DNA from: Iodobacter fluviatilis
GTDB taxonomy: Bacteria > Pseudomonadota > Gammaproteobacteria > Burkholderiales > Chitinibacteraceae
NCBI RefSeq assembly: GCF_900451195.1
Contig: NZ_UGHR01000001.1
Span: 1,054,001-1,118,000 of the forward strand
Direction of reading: 5' to 3'
DNA: 64,000 nucleotides
Shown here in pieces: positions 42,186-51,175 of the stretch. The notes under the pieces are model-generated. The model searched no databases. It saw only the letters and a program-made list of their open reading frames with translations, and was not told where the DNA came from. The stretch's first letter is position 1. Every line of letters begins with the position of its first letter. The position numbers and the translations under genes are program-made.

Positions 42186-43541
42186 ATGCGGGCGAATGCA
42201 ACAAGAAACGGATCACCTTTATTAAGCACGCTGATTTTATTATTAGACATTGCAGCAGTCTGGATCAGCGCGTTTACTGCGGCAAGATGGCGTTTTGGTA
42301 CTGAAGATCTGGATGGCAATTACGCAACTCTGGTATTGGCAACCAGCCTGATGGTGGCAGGCTGCTCATCTGCCGTTTACAAATCGTTTCGCGGTGGCAG
42401 CTGGCTGGCCATGCTGGGCAGGGTAAAGCTGACATGGCTGGTGTCTTGTGGCTTGCTGGTGGCTTGGCTGTTCTTTTCTAAAAGTGCAGATGCGTACTCC
42501 AGGCTATTTATTGGCACATGGATGCTGTTGATGCTGATCAGCCTAGTGCTAGAGCGCTCACTGGTCTTGCTGGGGATGCGCTGGCTTAGTAAAAAAGGCT
42601 ACAACACCAAAGATGTATTACTGGTGGGCACAGGACCGATGAGCGCAGATTTAAAGCGGCGTGCAAAGCGATCATCGTGGAGCGGCTATCAGATCCGCAG
42701 GGTAGTTAACGCGCATTCATTAGATCTTGTTGAAAAACTAGCCGCAGATAATGATTTTGATGAAGTGTGGATTAACCTTGGCGTAAACGATACCGCGCTT
42801 ATCCCAAAAGTATTGCACGCACTGCGCTACAGCGCGGCCGATATCCGCGTGGTGCCGGATATGCTGACGTATAAAATTATGAATCACGGCATTACTTTTA
42901 TCATGGGCATGCCCATGTTGGATATTTCTGCTTCATCGTTGGGTGGCACGAATAAACTGATTAAAAGAATAGAAGACTATTTACTGGCCAGCCTGATCCT
43001 TATTCTGATCAGCCCTGTATTACTTGGCATTGCCATTGCAGTAAAAATCACCTCGCCCGGCCCGGTATTTTTCAGGCAACGCCGCCATGGCTGGAATGGC
43101 GAAGAAATAAAAGTATACAAATTTCGCAGTATGAAAGTGCACAGCGAAGACAAAAATATTGTGACCCAGGCACAAAAGAACGACAGCAGATTCACACCCA
43201 TCGGCCCTTTTTTACGCCGTACCAGTCTGGATGAATTGCCACAATTTATTAATGTATTACAAGGCCGCATGAGCGTAGTAGGCCCAAGGCCGCACGCCGT
43301 GCAACATAATCATCATTATAAAGAGCTGATCCCCCGCTATATGCTGCGCCACAAAATGAAACCCGGCATTACCGGCTGGGCACAAATCAACGGCCTGCGA
43401 GGCGAAACTGATACGCTGGATAAAATGGAAGCACGCGTTAATTACGATTTACATTATTTAGAAAACTGGTCTTTGTATCTGGATTTAAAAATTGTGTTTT
43501 TGACTGTCTTTAAAGGATTTATCAATAAAAATGCTTACTAA
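42186..43541 (+). CDS. Undecaprenyl-phosphate sugar phosphotransferase (WcaJ-like)
   Basis: This enzyme starts repeat-unit synthesis by moving a sugar-1-phosphate, often glucose, onto undecaprenyl phosphate at the inner membrane. The 451-residue product has four N-terminal membrane segments, a Rossmann-like middle domain, a further hydrophobic segment near 265-285, and the catalytic bacterial sugar transferase domain: SPGPVFFRQRRHGWNGEEIK, KVYKFRSMK, LDELPQFINVLQGRMSVVGP and KPGITGWAQINGLRGET. Length and architecture match the WcaJ/WbaP class. It leads the rightward operon. The sugar transferred cannot be told from sequence. Confidence 0.9.
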   Translation: MRANATRNGSPLLSTLILLLDIAAVWISAFTAARWRFGTEDLDGNYATLVLATSLMVAGCSSAVYKSFRGGSWLAMLGRVKLTWLVSCGLLVAWLFFSKSADAYSRLFIGTWMLLMLISLVLERSLVLLGMRWLSKKGYNTKDVLLVGTGPMSADLKRRAKRSSWSGYQIRRVVNAHSLDLVEKLAADNDFDEVWINLGVNDTALIPKVLHALRYSAADIRVVPDMLTYKIMNHGITFIMGMPMLDISASSLGGTNKLIKRIEDYLLASLILILISPVLLGIAIAVKITSPGPVFFRQRRHGWNGEEIKVYKFRSMKVHSEDKNIVTQAQKNDSRFTPIGPFLRRTSLDELPQFINVLQGRMSVVGPRPHAVQHNHHYKELIPRYMLRHKMKPGITGWAQINGLRGETDTLDKMEARVNYDLHYLENWSLYLDLKIVFLTVFKGFINKNAY

Positions 43542-43613
43542 AAAAGTATTTTCACAATGTGGTGAAATTAGTAGTAAGTAAATTGAACTTTAATACAGAT
43601 GGACTCTTAAAAA

Positions 43614-44417
43614 ATGCAAAATACCTCTGATGTAAATTTGATAAAAAGTAAGGCAGTATTTGGTTTGAATTTTAGTATGTTAACACTGGAGGAAGTGGTT
43701 AAGACGGCGACATGTAATGAAATTGGACATCATTTCCCTTCTCGTCTTTTAATTACCCCTAATGTTGATCACATCGTTACTCTTCATAATAATCCCACCT
43801 ACAGAGAAGCTTGCCACTCCGCATGGTTGTTAACTGTGGATGGTTTTCCTGTGGAACGATTTTTATCGCTAGTCGGTGTAAAAATCCCTGAGCGGGTAAC
43901 CGGTGCAGATTTATTTCCTAAATTAATGCAGGCTATGCGCCCGGATAAACACAGACCATGTTTTATGGTTGCTACAGAGTTTACTCAGCATTTTTTAACT
44001 TTATGGCTTAAAAAGCATGGTTTTAATGAGTCAGAGTTTCTAGTTGAAGTGCCACCCTTCGGCTTTGAAAAAAATGATGATTTTTCAAAGTCATTTATTG
44101 AAAAATTAAAATCAGTGCAATGTACTCACCTGTATATGGGAGTTGGTGCACCAAAATCAGAAATTTGGGCTTATCTTCACAGAGATAGCATTGAAAATAT
44201 GCATGTATTTTGTTTTGGCGCTGCAATTGAATTTTTTAGTGAAAATATGACCAGAGCGCCTGTATGGATGCAGAAAAATGGTTTTGAGTGGTTGTGGCGG
44301 CTCGGCTGCGAGCCAAGTCGTTTAGCGAAACGTTATTTGATCAACTCGTGGAAATTTTTTTATTATGCAGGAAAAGAAATGCTGAATCAGCGTAAATTGG
44401 GCTATGAGAATAAATAA
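43614..44417 (+). CDS. WecG/TagA/CpsF-family glycosyltransferase
   Basis: Members (GT26) add a sugar, commonly ManNAcA or ManNAc, to a lipid-linked sugar. The 267-residue product has the family core LLITPNVDHIVTLHNNPTY, DGFPVERFLSLVGVKIPERV, TGADLFPKLM and GVGAPKSEIWAYLHRD. Its stop overlaps the next start by one base (TAATG), showing tight coupling. It probably adds the second sugar of the repeat unit. Confidence 0.88.
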   Translation: MQNTSDVNLIKSKAVFGLNFSMLTLEEVVKTATCNEIGHHFPSRLLITPNVDHIVTLHNNPTYREACHSAWLLTVDGFPVERFLSLVGVKIPERVTGADLFPKLMQAMRPDKHRPCFMVATEFTQHFLTLWLKKHGFNESEFLVEVPPFGFEKNDDFSKSFIEKLKSVQCTHLYMGVGAPKSEIWAYLHRDSIENMHVFCFGAAIEFFSENMTRAPVWMQKNGFEWLWRLGCEPSRLAKRYLINSWKFFYYAGKEMLNQRKLGYENK

Positions 44418-45475
44418 TGAAGGCTAATAATTCAGAAAATCCCAGTTTAATTGTCGATTTCTCTCATATGGGCCGAAAAATAACGGGTATTGAGCGCATT
44501 TCAGAAGAGTTGTTTTCGCCTTCAGTATTAAAAAAATTTAATGTAATGCATACTAAGCCAGCAACTGCATTGGGTATGATTAAAGCACAGTGGCTGGATA
44601 TTCCTTTGCTGGCGCGCAAAAACCCGCAAGCACAAATATTGTTTCCGGGGTTTCCGCCCAGCATATTAATCAGTATGTTGTTTGGTAAAAGAGTTGTGCC
44701 TTATATTCATGATTTATTTTTGCTGGAACGCCCTGAAGAGCTAAACATCCGGGCGAGGCTATATATGCGCCCATCGTTTATCTATGCGATTAAAAACTTA
44801 AAAATGTTTTTTGTGAATTCACAGACTACTGCAGATAATTTAGCAAAAGTTACATGCCCTGATGCCAGAATTTATAAATTAAGGCCTAGGGCAGAAAATG
44901 TATTTAGCTTAGATTTTAAAGAACGCAGTCTGCCTGCGGGTAATGCCCCACTGAAAATAATGATGCTTGGTACATTAGAGCCACGCAAAAATTATCTTTT
45001 TGCTGCTCAAATGACTCAGCAATTGTCAGCTCAATTAGGAAGACCCGTAGAGTTGCATATTTCTGGGCGTGAAGGCTGGGGCAATGTGCTGGAAACGCTA
45101 AAGCCATACCCTCATATAAAATATCATGGCTATTTGTCCATAGATGAATTGCAAGATTTACTTGATACGAGTCATCTTTTTCTTTGCACGTCACTTGATG
45201 AAGGCTTGGGTTTGCCATTGCTGGAGGTTTTGTATAGTGGCATACCAATTATTGCGTCAGATATTCCGGTGTTTAAGGAAGTAACTGCAAATGCTAAATC
45301 AGTATTAATTAGTAATAGTAATGAATACGAAGCGAGTTGTTCAATTGCCGCTGCTATTCATGATGGAAGTATATTTGAAACATCAATTACAGCAGCTAAG
45401 AATGCAATTGAATCCTGGAATACACTCGCTCAACATGATAGAAAGCGGGCTTTTTCTATGGTATTGCCTAAATGA
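44417..45475 (+). CDS. GT4-family glycosyltransferase
   Basis: 352-residue GT-B fold enzyme. The C-terminal nucleotide-sugar site reads MLGTLEPRKNYLFAAQM then CTSLDEGLGLPLLEVLYSG followed by IPIIASDIPVFKE, the E-x7-E retaining pattern of family GT4. The N-terminal acceptor domain shows SHMGRKITGIERISEELF. It overlaps both neighbours by one and four bases, in the middle of the operon. Donor and acceptor are unknown. AT-rich composition begins around here. Confidence 0.88.
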   Translation: MKANNSENPSLIVDFSHMGRKITGIERISEELFSPSVLKKFNVMHTKPATALGMIKAQWLDIPLLARKNPQAQILFPGFPPSILISMLFGKRVVPYIHDLFLLERPEELNIRARLYMRPSFIYAIKNLKMFFVNSQTTADNLAKVTCPDARIYKLRPRAENVFSLDFKERSLPAGNAPLKIMMLGTLEPRKNYLFAAQMTQQLSAQLGRPVELHISGREGWGNVLETLKPYPHIKYHGYLSIDELQDLLDTSHLFLCTSLDEGLGLPLLEVLYSGIPIIASDIPVFKEVTANAKSVLISNSNEYEASCSIAAAIHDGSIFETSITAAKNAIESWNTLAQHDRKRAFSMVLPK

Positions 45476-46395
45476 ATAGAAATAGTGCAATTGATGTTGC
45501 AAAAGTAGTGTGCGCCATTCTTATATATTTATTGCATGCTAATATAGCAAAGCACTTTGGACCTGTTTTTCAATCCATATTAGAAAATGGTATATTTAGA
45601 ATAGGAGTACCATTTTTCTTTACGGTGTCTGGATATTATTTTTTTAATAATGTTGAAACCTCTTCTGATTTATATAATTGGTGTAAAACTTTGTTGATAA
45701 TTTACTTGTTTTGGATGATGGTGTACTTACCATTTTATTATAAAGAGTCATTGTTTACTTATATATTTGGATTTTGGCATTTATGGTATTTAATGGCTCT
45801 TTTGTTGGCTGGCGTTATTTTGTATTTAATTAAAGACTTTAAATACACGATACCTATGGTTATTGCTGTCGCGATATTAGGGGTTGTTGTTCAATATGTT
45901 CGCAGTATGGTTGACCTTTCTAATTTCGTATTAGAGCCCGTCATAACTAATGACTTTTTTTCAAGAAATTTTTTATTCTTTGCTCTGCCATATGTATATA
46001 TAGGCTGGTTAATTAATAAACATAATCTGAAAACTAGAGTGAAAAAATATACTCTTGTTTCATTGCTGTTTATTGGATTGTTCGCAGTCGTGCTTGAGTC
46101 AGCATTACAGCCACAGTTAATTGTTAATGCAAATTTTTCCAGGGATTTGCTTTTTAGTAATATAGTATTCTTACCATTGCTGCTTGTTGGTTGTTTGAGT
46201 TTAAAAGTTACAGTTAATAATTCGCGTCTATTACGCGATTTCTCAACCATCCTTTTTTTAGTTCACCCTCTAGCAATTATTATTGCCAATAAATTAGGTT
46301 CAAATGAATATAGAGTAATCTTTCAATTTGGAATTTTATTACTTATCATTCCTATGGCATACATAGTAAAAAAATATATTAAATTCGTTTTTTAG
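45472..46395 (+). CDS. Membrane acyltransferase (acyltransferase 3 family)
   Basis: 307-residue integral membrane protein with about nine or ten hydrophobic segments. The start AIDVAKVVCAILIYLLHANI and the GVPFFFTVSGYYFF segment are typical of acyltransferase family 3, which O-acetylates polysaccharide sugars or acts on related substrates. The catalytic His of the usual R/K-x10-H motif corresponds to LLHAN. The start overlaps the upstream glycosyltransferase stop by four bases (ATGA). It is the first of three such proteins in this operon. Base composition is strongly AT-rich. Confidence 0.82.
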   Translation: MNRNSAIDVAKVVCAILIYLLHANIAKHFGPVFQSILENGIFRIGVPFFFTVSGYYFFNNVETSSDLYNWCKTLLIIYLFWMMVYLPFYYKESLFTYIFGFWHLWYLMALLLAGVILYLIKDFKYTIPMVIAVAILGVVVQYVRSMVDLSNFVLEPVITNDFFSRNFLFFALPYVYIGWLINKHNLKTRVKKYTLVSLLFIGLFAVVLESALQPQLIVNANFSRDLLFSNIVFLPLLLVGCLSLKVTVNNSRLLRDFSTILFLVHPLAIIIANKLGSNEYRVIFQFGILLLIIPMAYIVKKYIKFVF

Positions 46396-46404
46396 TTGAA
46401 TGGT

Positions 46405-47508
46405 ATGAAGAAAATAATTTTAGTTAATCATCTCCTTGAGCCTGCCAATAAGTTGTCAGGTATTAGTAACTATTTATTTGGTGTGCTATCAGTATTGATA
46501 AATCAGGATCAGTTTGAATTTGTGCTACTTACTTGCTGGGATCGTTCTAAATTGCCTGAGGCTATTGCTAATTCAAAAATAACGGTGATTCAAAGAAGTT
46601 ATATCCACTCTCAGCCAAAAAATATTTTTTACCAAAACTTGATACTACCTAAGTTAATTAAAAAATTTAACATCGACTTAGTTTTTAGCTGTAATCCTGT
46701 AGGTGGAACTCGTGGTAAGACAAAGAAAGTGTTTGTGGCGCATGATCTTTATTTTGATGTGTCACCAAAATCATATAAATGGCATCATCGTTTGGCGTGG
46801 AATATATTTTTTCCAATAGCAGGTCAGGCGGCAGATGCAATCATTTGTGTATCTGATAATACTGAAAATGATGTACACCACTATCACCCGAAATTAGTTA
46901 AAAAAACACAAGTGATTCATGAAGCATCTTGTCTGGGATTGCCTGATATTCATCCAGAGCGATCAACTGAAAAGTCAGGGTTATTTGTCGCTAATTTATC
47001 CCCTAATAAAGGTTCTAAGACTTTAGTTGCGGCAATGACATATCTGAATAATAAAGGTATTCATTTGCCTGTTTACCATGTAGGCAGTGATGATCAGGGG
47101 CGCTTTGCCGCACACGCTGCAGAATTAAAAAATGGAATTTGCCCATTATCACTGGGTTATGTCTCAACAGAAAAACTAGGGCATTTATATGCAACCGCCC
47201 GCTATCTGGCATTTCCTTCACATTTTGAAGGTTTTGGTTTACCTATTGTTGAGGCCCAATCTTTTGGGCTTCCTGTCATTGCATCTGACATTCCAGTTCT
47301 GAGAGAGGTTGCAGGAGAGGGGGCATTATATTTTCCTGAGGGTGATGCAGAGGCAATGGCTGATTGTATGCAGCGTTTGTATGAAGATGACCAGTTATTT
47401 TCTGAGATATCAGCCAAAGCTAAAAAAAATGCTGCTCGTTTCAGCTGGGAGAAAGCAGCTAAAGAAACAGGAGAATTGTTTATGCATTGCCTGGACCACA
47501 CTGTTTAA
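46405..47508 (+). CDS. GT4-family glycosyltransferase
   Basis: GT-B retaining glycosyltransferase, 367 residues from the ATG at 46405; a TTG at 46396, directly after the preceding stop, is less likely. Features are LEPANKLSGISNYLFGVL at the N-terminus, a mid-protein linker with FVANLSPNKGSKTLVAAM, and the donor site FPSHFEGFGLPIVEAQSFG followed by LPVIASDIPVLREV. Predicted to act in the cytoplasm on the undecaprenyl-linked repeat unit. Confidence 0.88.
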   Translation: MKKIILVNHLLEPANKLSGISNYLFGVLSVLINQDQFEFVLLTCWDRSKLPEAIANSKITVIQRSYIHSQPKNIFYQNLILPKLIKKFNIDLVFSCNPVGGTRGKTKKVFVAHDLYFDVSPKSYKWHHRLAWNIFFPIAGQAADAIICVSDNTENDVHHYHPKLVKKTQVIHEASCLGLPDIHPERSTEKSGLFVANLSPNKGSKTLVAAMTYLNNKGIHLPVYHVGSDDQGRFAAHAAELKNGICPLSLGYVSTEKLGHLYATARYLAFPSHFEGFGLPIVEAQSFGLPVIASDIPVLREVAGEGALYFPEGDAEAMADCMQRLYEDDQLFSEISAKAKKNAARFSWEKAAKETGELFMHCLDHTV

Positions 47509-47531
47509 TCATAAAGTGAAAAATCAACATT

Positions 47532-48755
47532 ATGAAATTTGACCTTCCTCTGTATAAAAATACGATTATTTCACTGCATGCACTTGATCCATTTGGCAGT
47601 AAAGTAGGAGGGATTGAAACTCATGTTCGTCAAGTCCTTCGCTATCAGCCAGAAGGAACTCGAATTATTTTAATCGGAGTTGATGATTCAGGAAAATTAC
47701 CACTAGGTGAGCTTGTTGAAATTACTGAAAATGAATGCAGCTATTGGTTTATGCCTGTAATGCACTGTAATCAGAAAATTGCCAATAGTGTTGCAAAAAA
47801 ACTGACACAATCATTAACTTTAAACTTTTTCAAAAGTGTTATTAAGTTTTTGCGCAAAATACGAGCAATAAGCAGTGAGATGCCGACATCTATTGATATT
47901 CAGCGTTATGAATATGCCTGGCTGTGCCAGCTTATTGGTTGTCCTTATGTGCTTACAACGCACGGTGATATGAAACCAGATCAGCCTATGGATTCATTGC
48001 TGGCAAAGTACCCTTATATTCACCATTTTAATGAGCGGCATGCCGTGAAGTATGCTGCGCATGTGTATTCAGTAAATAAAGAGCAGACAGAAAGAATTAA
48101 GACACAAATTGCTGGTGCAGCAGAAAAGACGGAGTTTATGACCGTTAGTGTGGATGATCGTATATTTAAACCTACAGAATACTTAAATTTAAACGGTCCG
48201 GTGCAATTAGCGTTTGTAGGCCGGCTGGATCATTTTAAGCGCCCGGGTATGATGTTTAATGTCATTAAGCGGGTTAATGAATTATCTCCAACTGGTGCGC
48301 ATTTTCATTATGTGGGTGCCGCTGACCCTGCAGTATTTCCTGAATTTAATGCGATTAAAGAAATTAGCACACTGCATGGTTTTAAAAACGCCACCCAAAT
48401 TTCCAAATTATGGCCGCAGTGGCATTTAGGTTTGGTTACTTCTACGTTTGAAGGAATGCCAGTTTATGTATTAGAAGCATTGTGTGCTGGCCGCCCGGTA
48501 TGTTCGCTACATTTGCCGCAAATGCATCTAGTATTAAAAGCGAAAAGTAGTGGCACTGTATTGTCGGAAAATGATGATAGCAAAGCACGGGTTGAAGAAT
48601 TGGCTAATACGCTTTTATTATATTGGCTGGATATGAAGTCGGGTAAATTACTTGCAGAAGAGGTGAGTAAGGAAGTTACCCCGTTTAAGGCGAGTATACA
48701 AATGAGTGTTTTATATAACCGTCATAATAAGATTCAATATGCGAGTGCTTTATGA
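47532..48755 (+). CDS. GT4-like glycosyltransferase
   Basis: 407-residue GT-B type enzyme. The start HALDPFGSKVGGIETHVRQV resembles the GT4 glycine-rich N-terminal loop. PVQLAFVGRLDHFKRPGMM lies in the donor domain, and VTSTFEGMPVYVLEALCAGR holds the EGMP...E site, with Glu spacing as in GT4. It follows the previous transferase by 23 bp and overlaps the next gene by four bases. Sugar specificity cannot be read. Confidence 0.85.
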   Translation: MKFDLPLYKNTIISLHALDPFGSKVGGIETHVRQVLRYQPEGTRIILIGVDDSGKLPLGELVEITENECSYWFMPVMHCNQKIANSVAKKLTQSLTLNFFKSVIKFLRKIRAISSEMPTSIDIQRYEYAWLCQLIGCPYVLTTHGDMKPDQPMDSLLAKYPYIHHFNERHAVKYAAHVYSVNKEQTERIKTQIAGAAEKTEFMTVSVDDRIFKPTEYLNLNGPVQLAFVGRLDHFKRPGMMFNVIKRVNELSPTGAHFHYVGAADPAVFPEFNAIKEISTLHGFKNATQISKLWPQWHLGLVTSTFEGMPVYVLEALCAGRPVCSLHLPQMHLVLKAKSSGTVLSENDDSKARVEELANTLLLYWLDMKSGKLLAEEVSKEVTPFKASIQMSVLYNRHNKIQYASAL

Positions 48756-49756
48756 CTAGTTTTGAACCTAAAATTAGCATAGTTATTAATAATTATAACT
48801 ATGAAAAATATATAGGTGTGGCGATTCAAAGTGCACTGGACCAGACTTACGAGAATGTCGAAATTATTGTTGTAGATGATGGATCCACAGATGGGTCAAT
48901 TGAAATTATAAAAGGGTACTCAAACATAAAAGCTATTTTTAAGAAAAATGGAGGGCAGGTTTCTGCTATTAATGAAGGTTTTTCAATAGCTACGGGTGAG
49001 TTAATAATATTCTTGGATTCTGATGATTATTTATTTGCTAATGCATGCTGTGAAGTTGTCAGGAAATATACAAAAGCGCATTCGATGATTTCATATAAAC
49101 TTCAGTTGTGCAATGAGCAGGGATTTTTAAGAGATGAATTTTTACCTAGTATTGATTTGTTAGAAAGTAATCACCTTGATTTCATAATTAAGTATGGCTA
49201 TTTTCAAACCGCGCCTATGTCAGGAGCTGCATATTCTGCTAAATTTCTGGCAAATCATTTACCTTTTGATACGAGCAGATGTGGCTGGATTGACCATTTA
49301 CTTACATTTACTGCTCCAATTTATGGAGAAATCTCTTCTGTTAATTATGCTCTTGGCGCATATAGAATCGGGCACTCAAGTTTGAGTGAGCATGCAAAAA
49401 TATCTTTAAATAAACTGAGGAAAAATTTATTAGCCTCTGACTTATATGCTGAAAAAATTTCAGAGTCTTTAGCATCCGAAAAAAATATCCTAATTAAAAA
49501 GAATAAAATACTTGGTCCATATCATTGGAAAGAACGTTATATATCATTTGTTGTTGATAATGAAAATCATCCTTTTGTTGATGATTCAAGATTAATGCTG
49601 GCTTATAATTGTATCGTTAAGTTTATGCTTTGGCCTCAAATTGGTTTTACCAAAAAAATAAAAAATATATTACAAATTTCAACAATGGTTGTTCTTAGTC
49701 GGGAAAAAATTATTCTTGCAGTCGGAAAGATGACTAATATTAATTTGAAAGCATGA
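48752..49756 (+). CDS. GT2-family glycosyltransferase
   Basis: 334-residue GT-A enzyme of the inverting GT2 family. The N-terminal half has SIVINNYNYEKYIGVAIQSA, VEIIVVDDGSTDGS with the UDP-binding DDGS, and LIIFLDSDDY with the metal-binding D-x-D. The C-terminal third is less conserved and Lys-rich. An ATGA overlap joins it to the preceding gene and the flippase follows two bases after its stop. No membrane segment is obvious. Confidence 0.88.
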   Translation: MTSFEPKISIVINNYNYEKYIGVAIQSALDQTYENVEIIVVDDGSTDGSIEIIKGYSNIKAIFKKNGGQVSAINEGFSIATGELIIFLDSDDYLFANACCEVVRKYTKAHSMISYKLQLCNEQGFLRDEFLPSIDLLESNHLDFIIKYGYFQTAPMSGAAYSAKFLANHLPFDTSRCGWIDHLLTFTAPIYGEISSVNYALGAYRIGHSSLSEHAKISLNKLRKNLLASDLYAEKISESLASEKNILIKKNKILGPYHWKERYISFVVDNENHPFVDDSRLMLAYNCIVKFMLWPQIGFTKKIKNILQISTMVVLSREKIILAVGKMTNINLKA

Positions 49757-49757
49757 T

Positions 49758-51173
49758 ATGTTAATTAAAAAAACTTTGAAATTATTACCCGCTCAATTGT
49801 TAAGCCCGCTTGCACAATTTGCCTCTATCCTTATTTGGACACATATAGCTAGTTCTGAAACAATTGGTATTGCTACTTTAATTTCAGGACAGCAAGAGTT
49901 AATTCGTACAATTTTACTGGGTTGGTGGTCACAATATGCATTACGTTTTATTGGAGAAGCACAGGGGAATAGTAAAATTTTTCAGAGCACCTCAAATACT
50001 GTACTTGTATTTTCAGGTATCGCACAAGCTATTTCCGGGTTGATGCTATTGCGTACTTTTGTTGTGGAAGAGCCAGATTTCTTGCTGGCTATGTCCGTTA
50101 TTTTGTTTGTTATATTGCGCTGTATTAATCAACATAACGTGAATATAGCTGCTGCCCGGGGTTTTACGCTGGATTATAATGTTTTATCTATTGCCGGGCC
50201 GGTATTTGGCCTTGGTATAGGCGTTATTTTATTGTCGCATGGGGATAACCCCGCTTACCCACTCTTGGGCTATGCCATGGGTGAGGCGTTAGGCTTAATT
50301 TATTCATTAATGCGCAATAAAACAGGCTGGGTAGGCTGGCAGATTGATCGTTCAATATTAAAGCAGGCCTTTACTTATAGCCTGCCATTAATTATTTCTG
50401 GAGCGCTGGCATGGAGCGCCGGAAATTTATCCCGTTATATTATTGATCATCAGTTGGGGGTGGCTGCGGCCGGTGATTATGCCGTGGGCTTTGGGCTGGG
50501 GCAAAGGGCTGCGGCACTAGCCGCTATGCTGGTAACTGCCGCAGGATTGCCACTAGCTATTCGCCGTATGCAGGAATCAGGTATTAGCGTGGCCATGCAG
50601 CAATTAGGAGATAATTGCGCTTTATTATTAGCTACCATGCTACCTTGTTTGGTTGGCTTATATTTAGTTAGCCCCGATTTAGTACAATTAGGTGTGGCTA
50701 AAAAATTTCAAACTGTGACCCTAGAAATTTTACCCTGGGCCTTATTAAGTGGCGGCCTGTATTCATTTATTTATAATTATTTAAATCATTATTTTTTAGT
50801 TACCAAAAATACTCGTCCATTAATTCTAGTTGATGGTAGCTTGGCTTTGCTTACTCTGGCCTTGTCTTTTCCATTAATTCACTATTTAGGCTTAGTGGGC
50901 GGCGTGTTGTCTATGGTATTAGCTGGCATCTGCGTGGTGATTGCTTTGATGGTGTACTTACTAGGGCAGCGTGAATTACGTTTTCCCATAAAAGATGCCA
51001 GCAAAGTAGTGATAGCTACCCTAGTCATGGCCCTAGTGATATTCCTTAAACCAGAATTAAAAGATATAAAATTAAATTTAGCAGGCAATATCTTGCTGGG
51101 CATGCTGGTCTATGCCGCTGTTTTGGCCTTTGCATATCGTAGCCGCTTGCAACACTATTTTGGGCAGAAATAA
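49758..51173 (+). CDS. Polysaccharide flippase (Wzx-like, MOP superfamily)
   Basis: 471-residue integral membrane protein with 12-14 predicted segments and few charged loops, such as LLPAQLLSPLAQFASILIW at the start and LAWSAGNLSRYIIDHQLGVA midway. The pattern is that of oligosaccharide flippases that move the undecaprenyl-linked repeat unit to the periplasmic face. Its place between the last glycosyltransferase and a polymerase-like gene supports a Wzx role in a Wzx/Wzy pathway. Confidence 0.84.
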   Translation: MLIKKTLKLLPAQLLSPLAQFASILIWTHIASSETIGIATLISGQQELIRTILLGWWSQYALRFIGEAQGNSKIFQSTSNTVLVFSGIAQAISGLMLLRTFVVEEPDFLLAMSVILFVILRCINQHNVNIAAARGFTLDYNVLSIAGPVFGLGIGVILLSHGDNPAYPLLGYAMGEALGLIYSLMRNKTGWVGWQIDRSILKQAFTYSLPLIISGALAWSAGNLSRYIIDHQLGVAAAGDYAVGFGLGQRAAALAAMLVTAAGLPLAIRRMQESGISVAMQQLGDNCALLLATMLPCLVGLYLVSPDLVQLGVAKKFQTVTLEILPWALLSGGLYSFIYNYLNHYFLVTKNTRPLILVDGSLALLTLALSFPLIHYLGLVGGVLSMVLAGICVVIALMVYLLGQRELRFPIKDASKVVIATLVMALVIFLKPELKDIKLNLAGNILLGMLVYAAVLAFAYRSRLQHYFGQK

Positions 51174-51175
51174 TA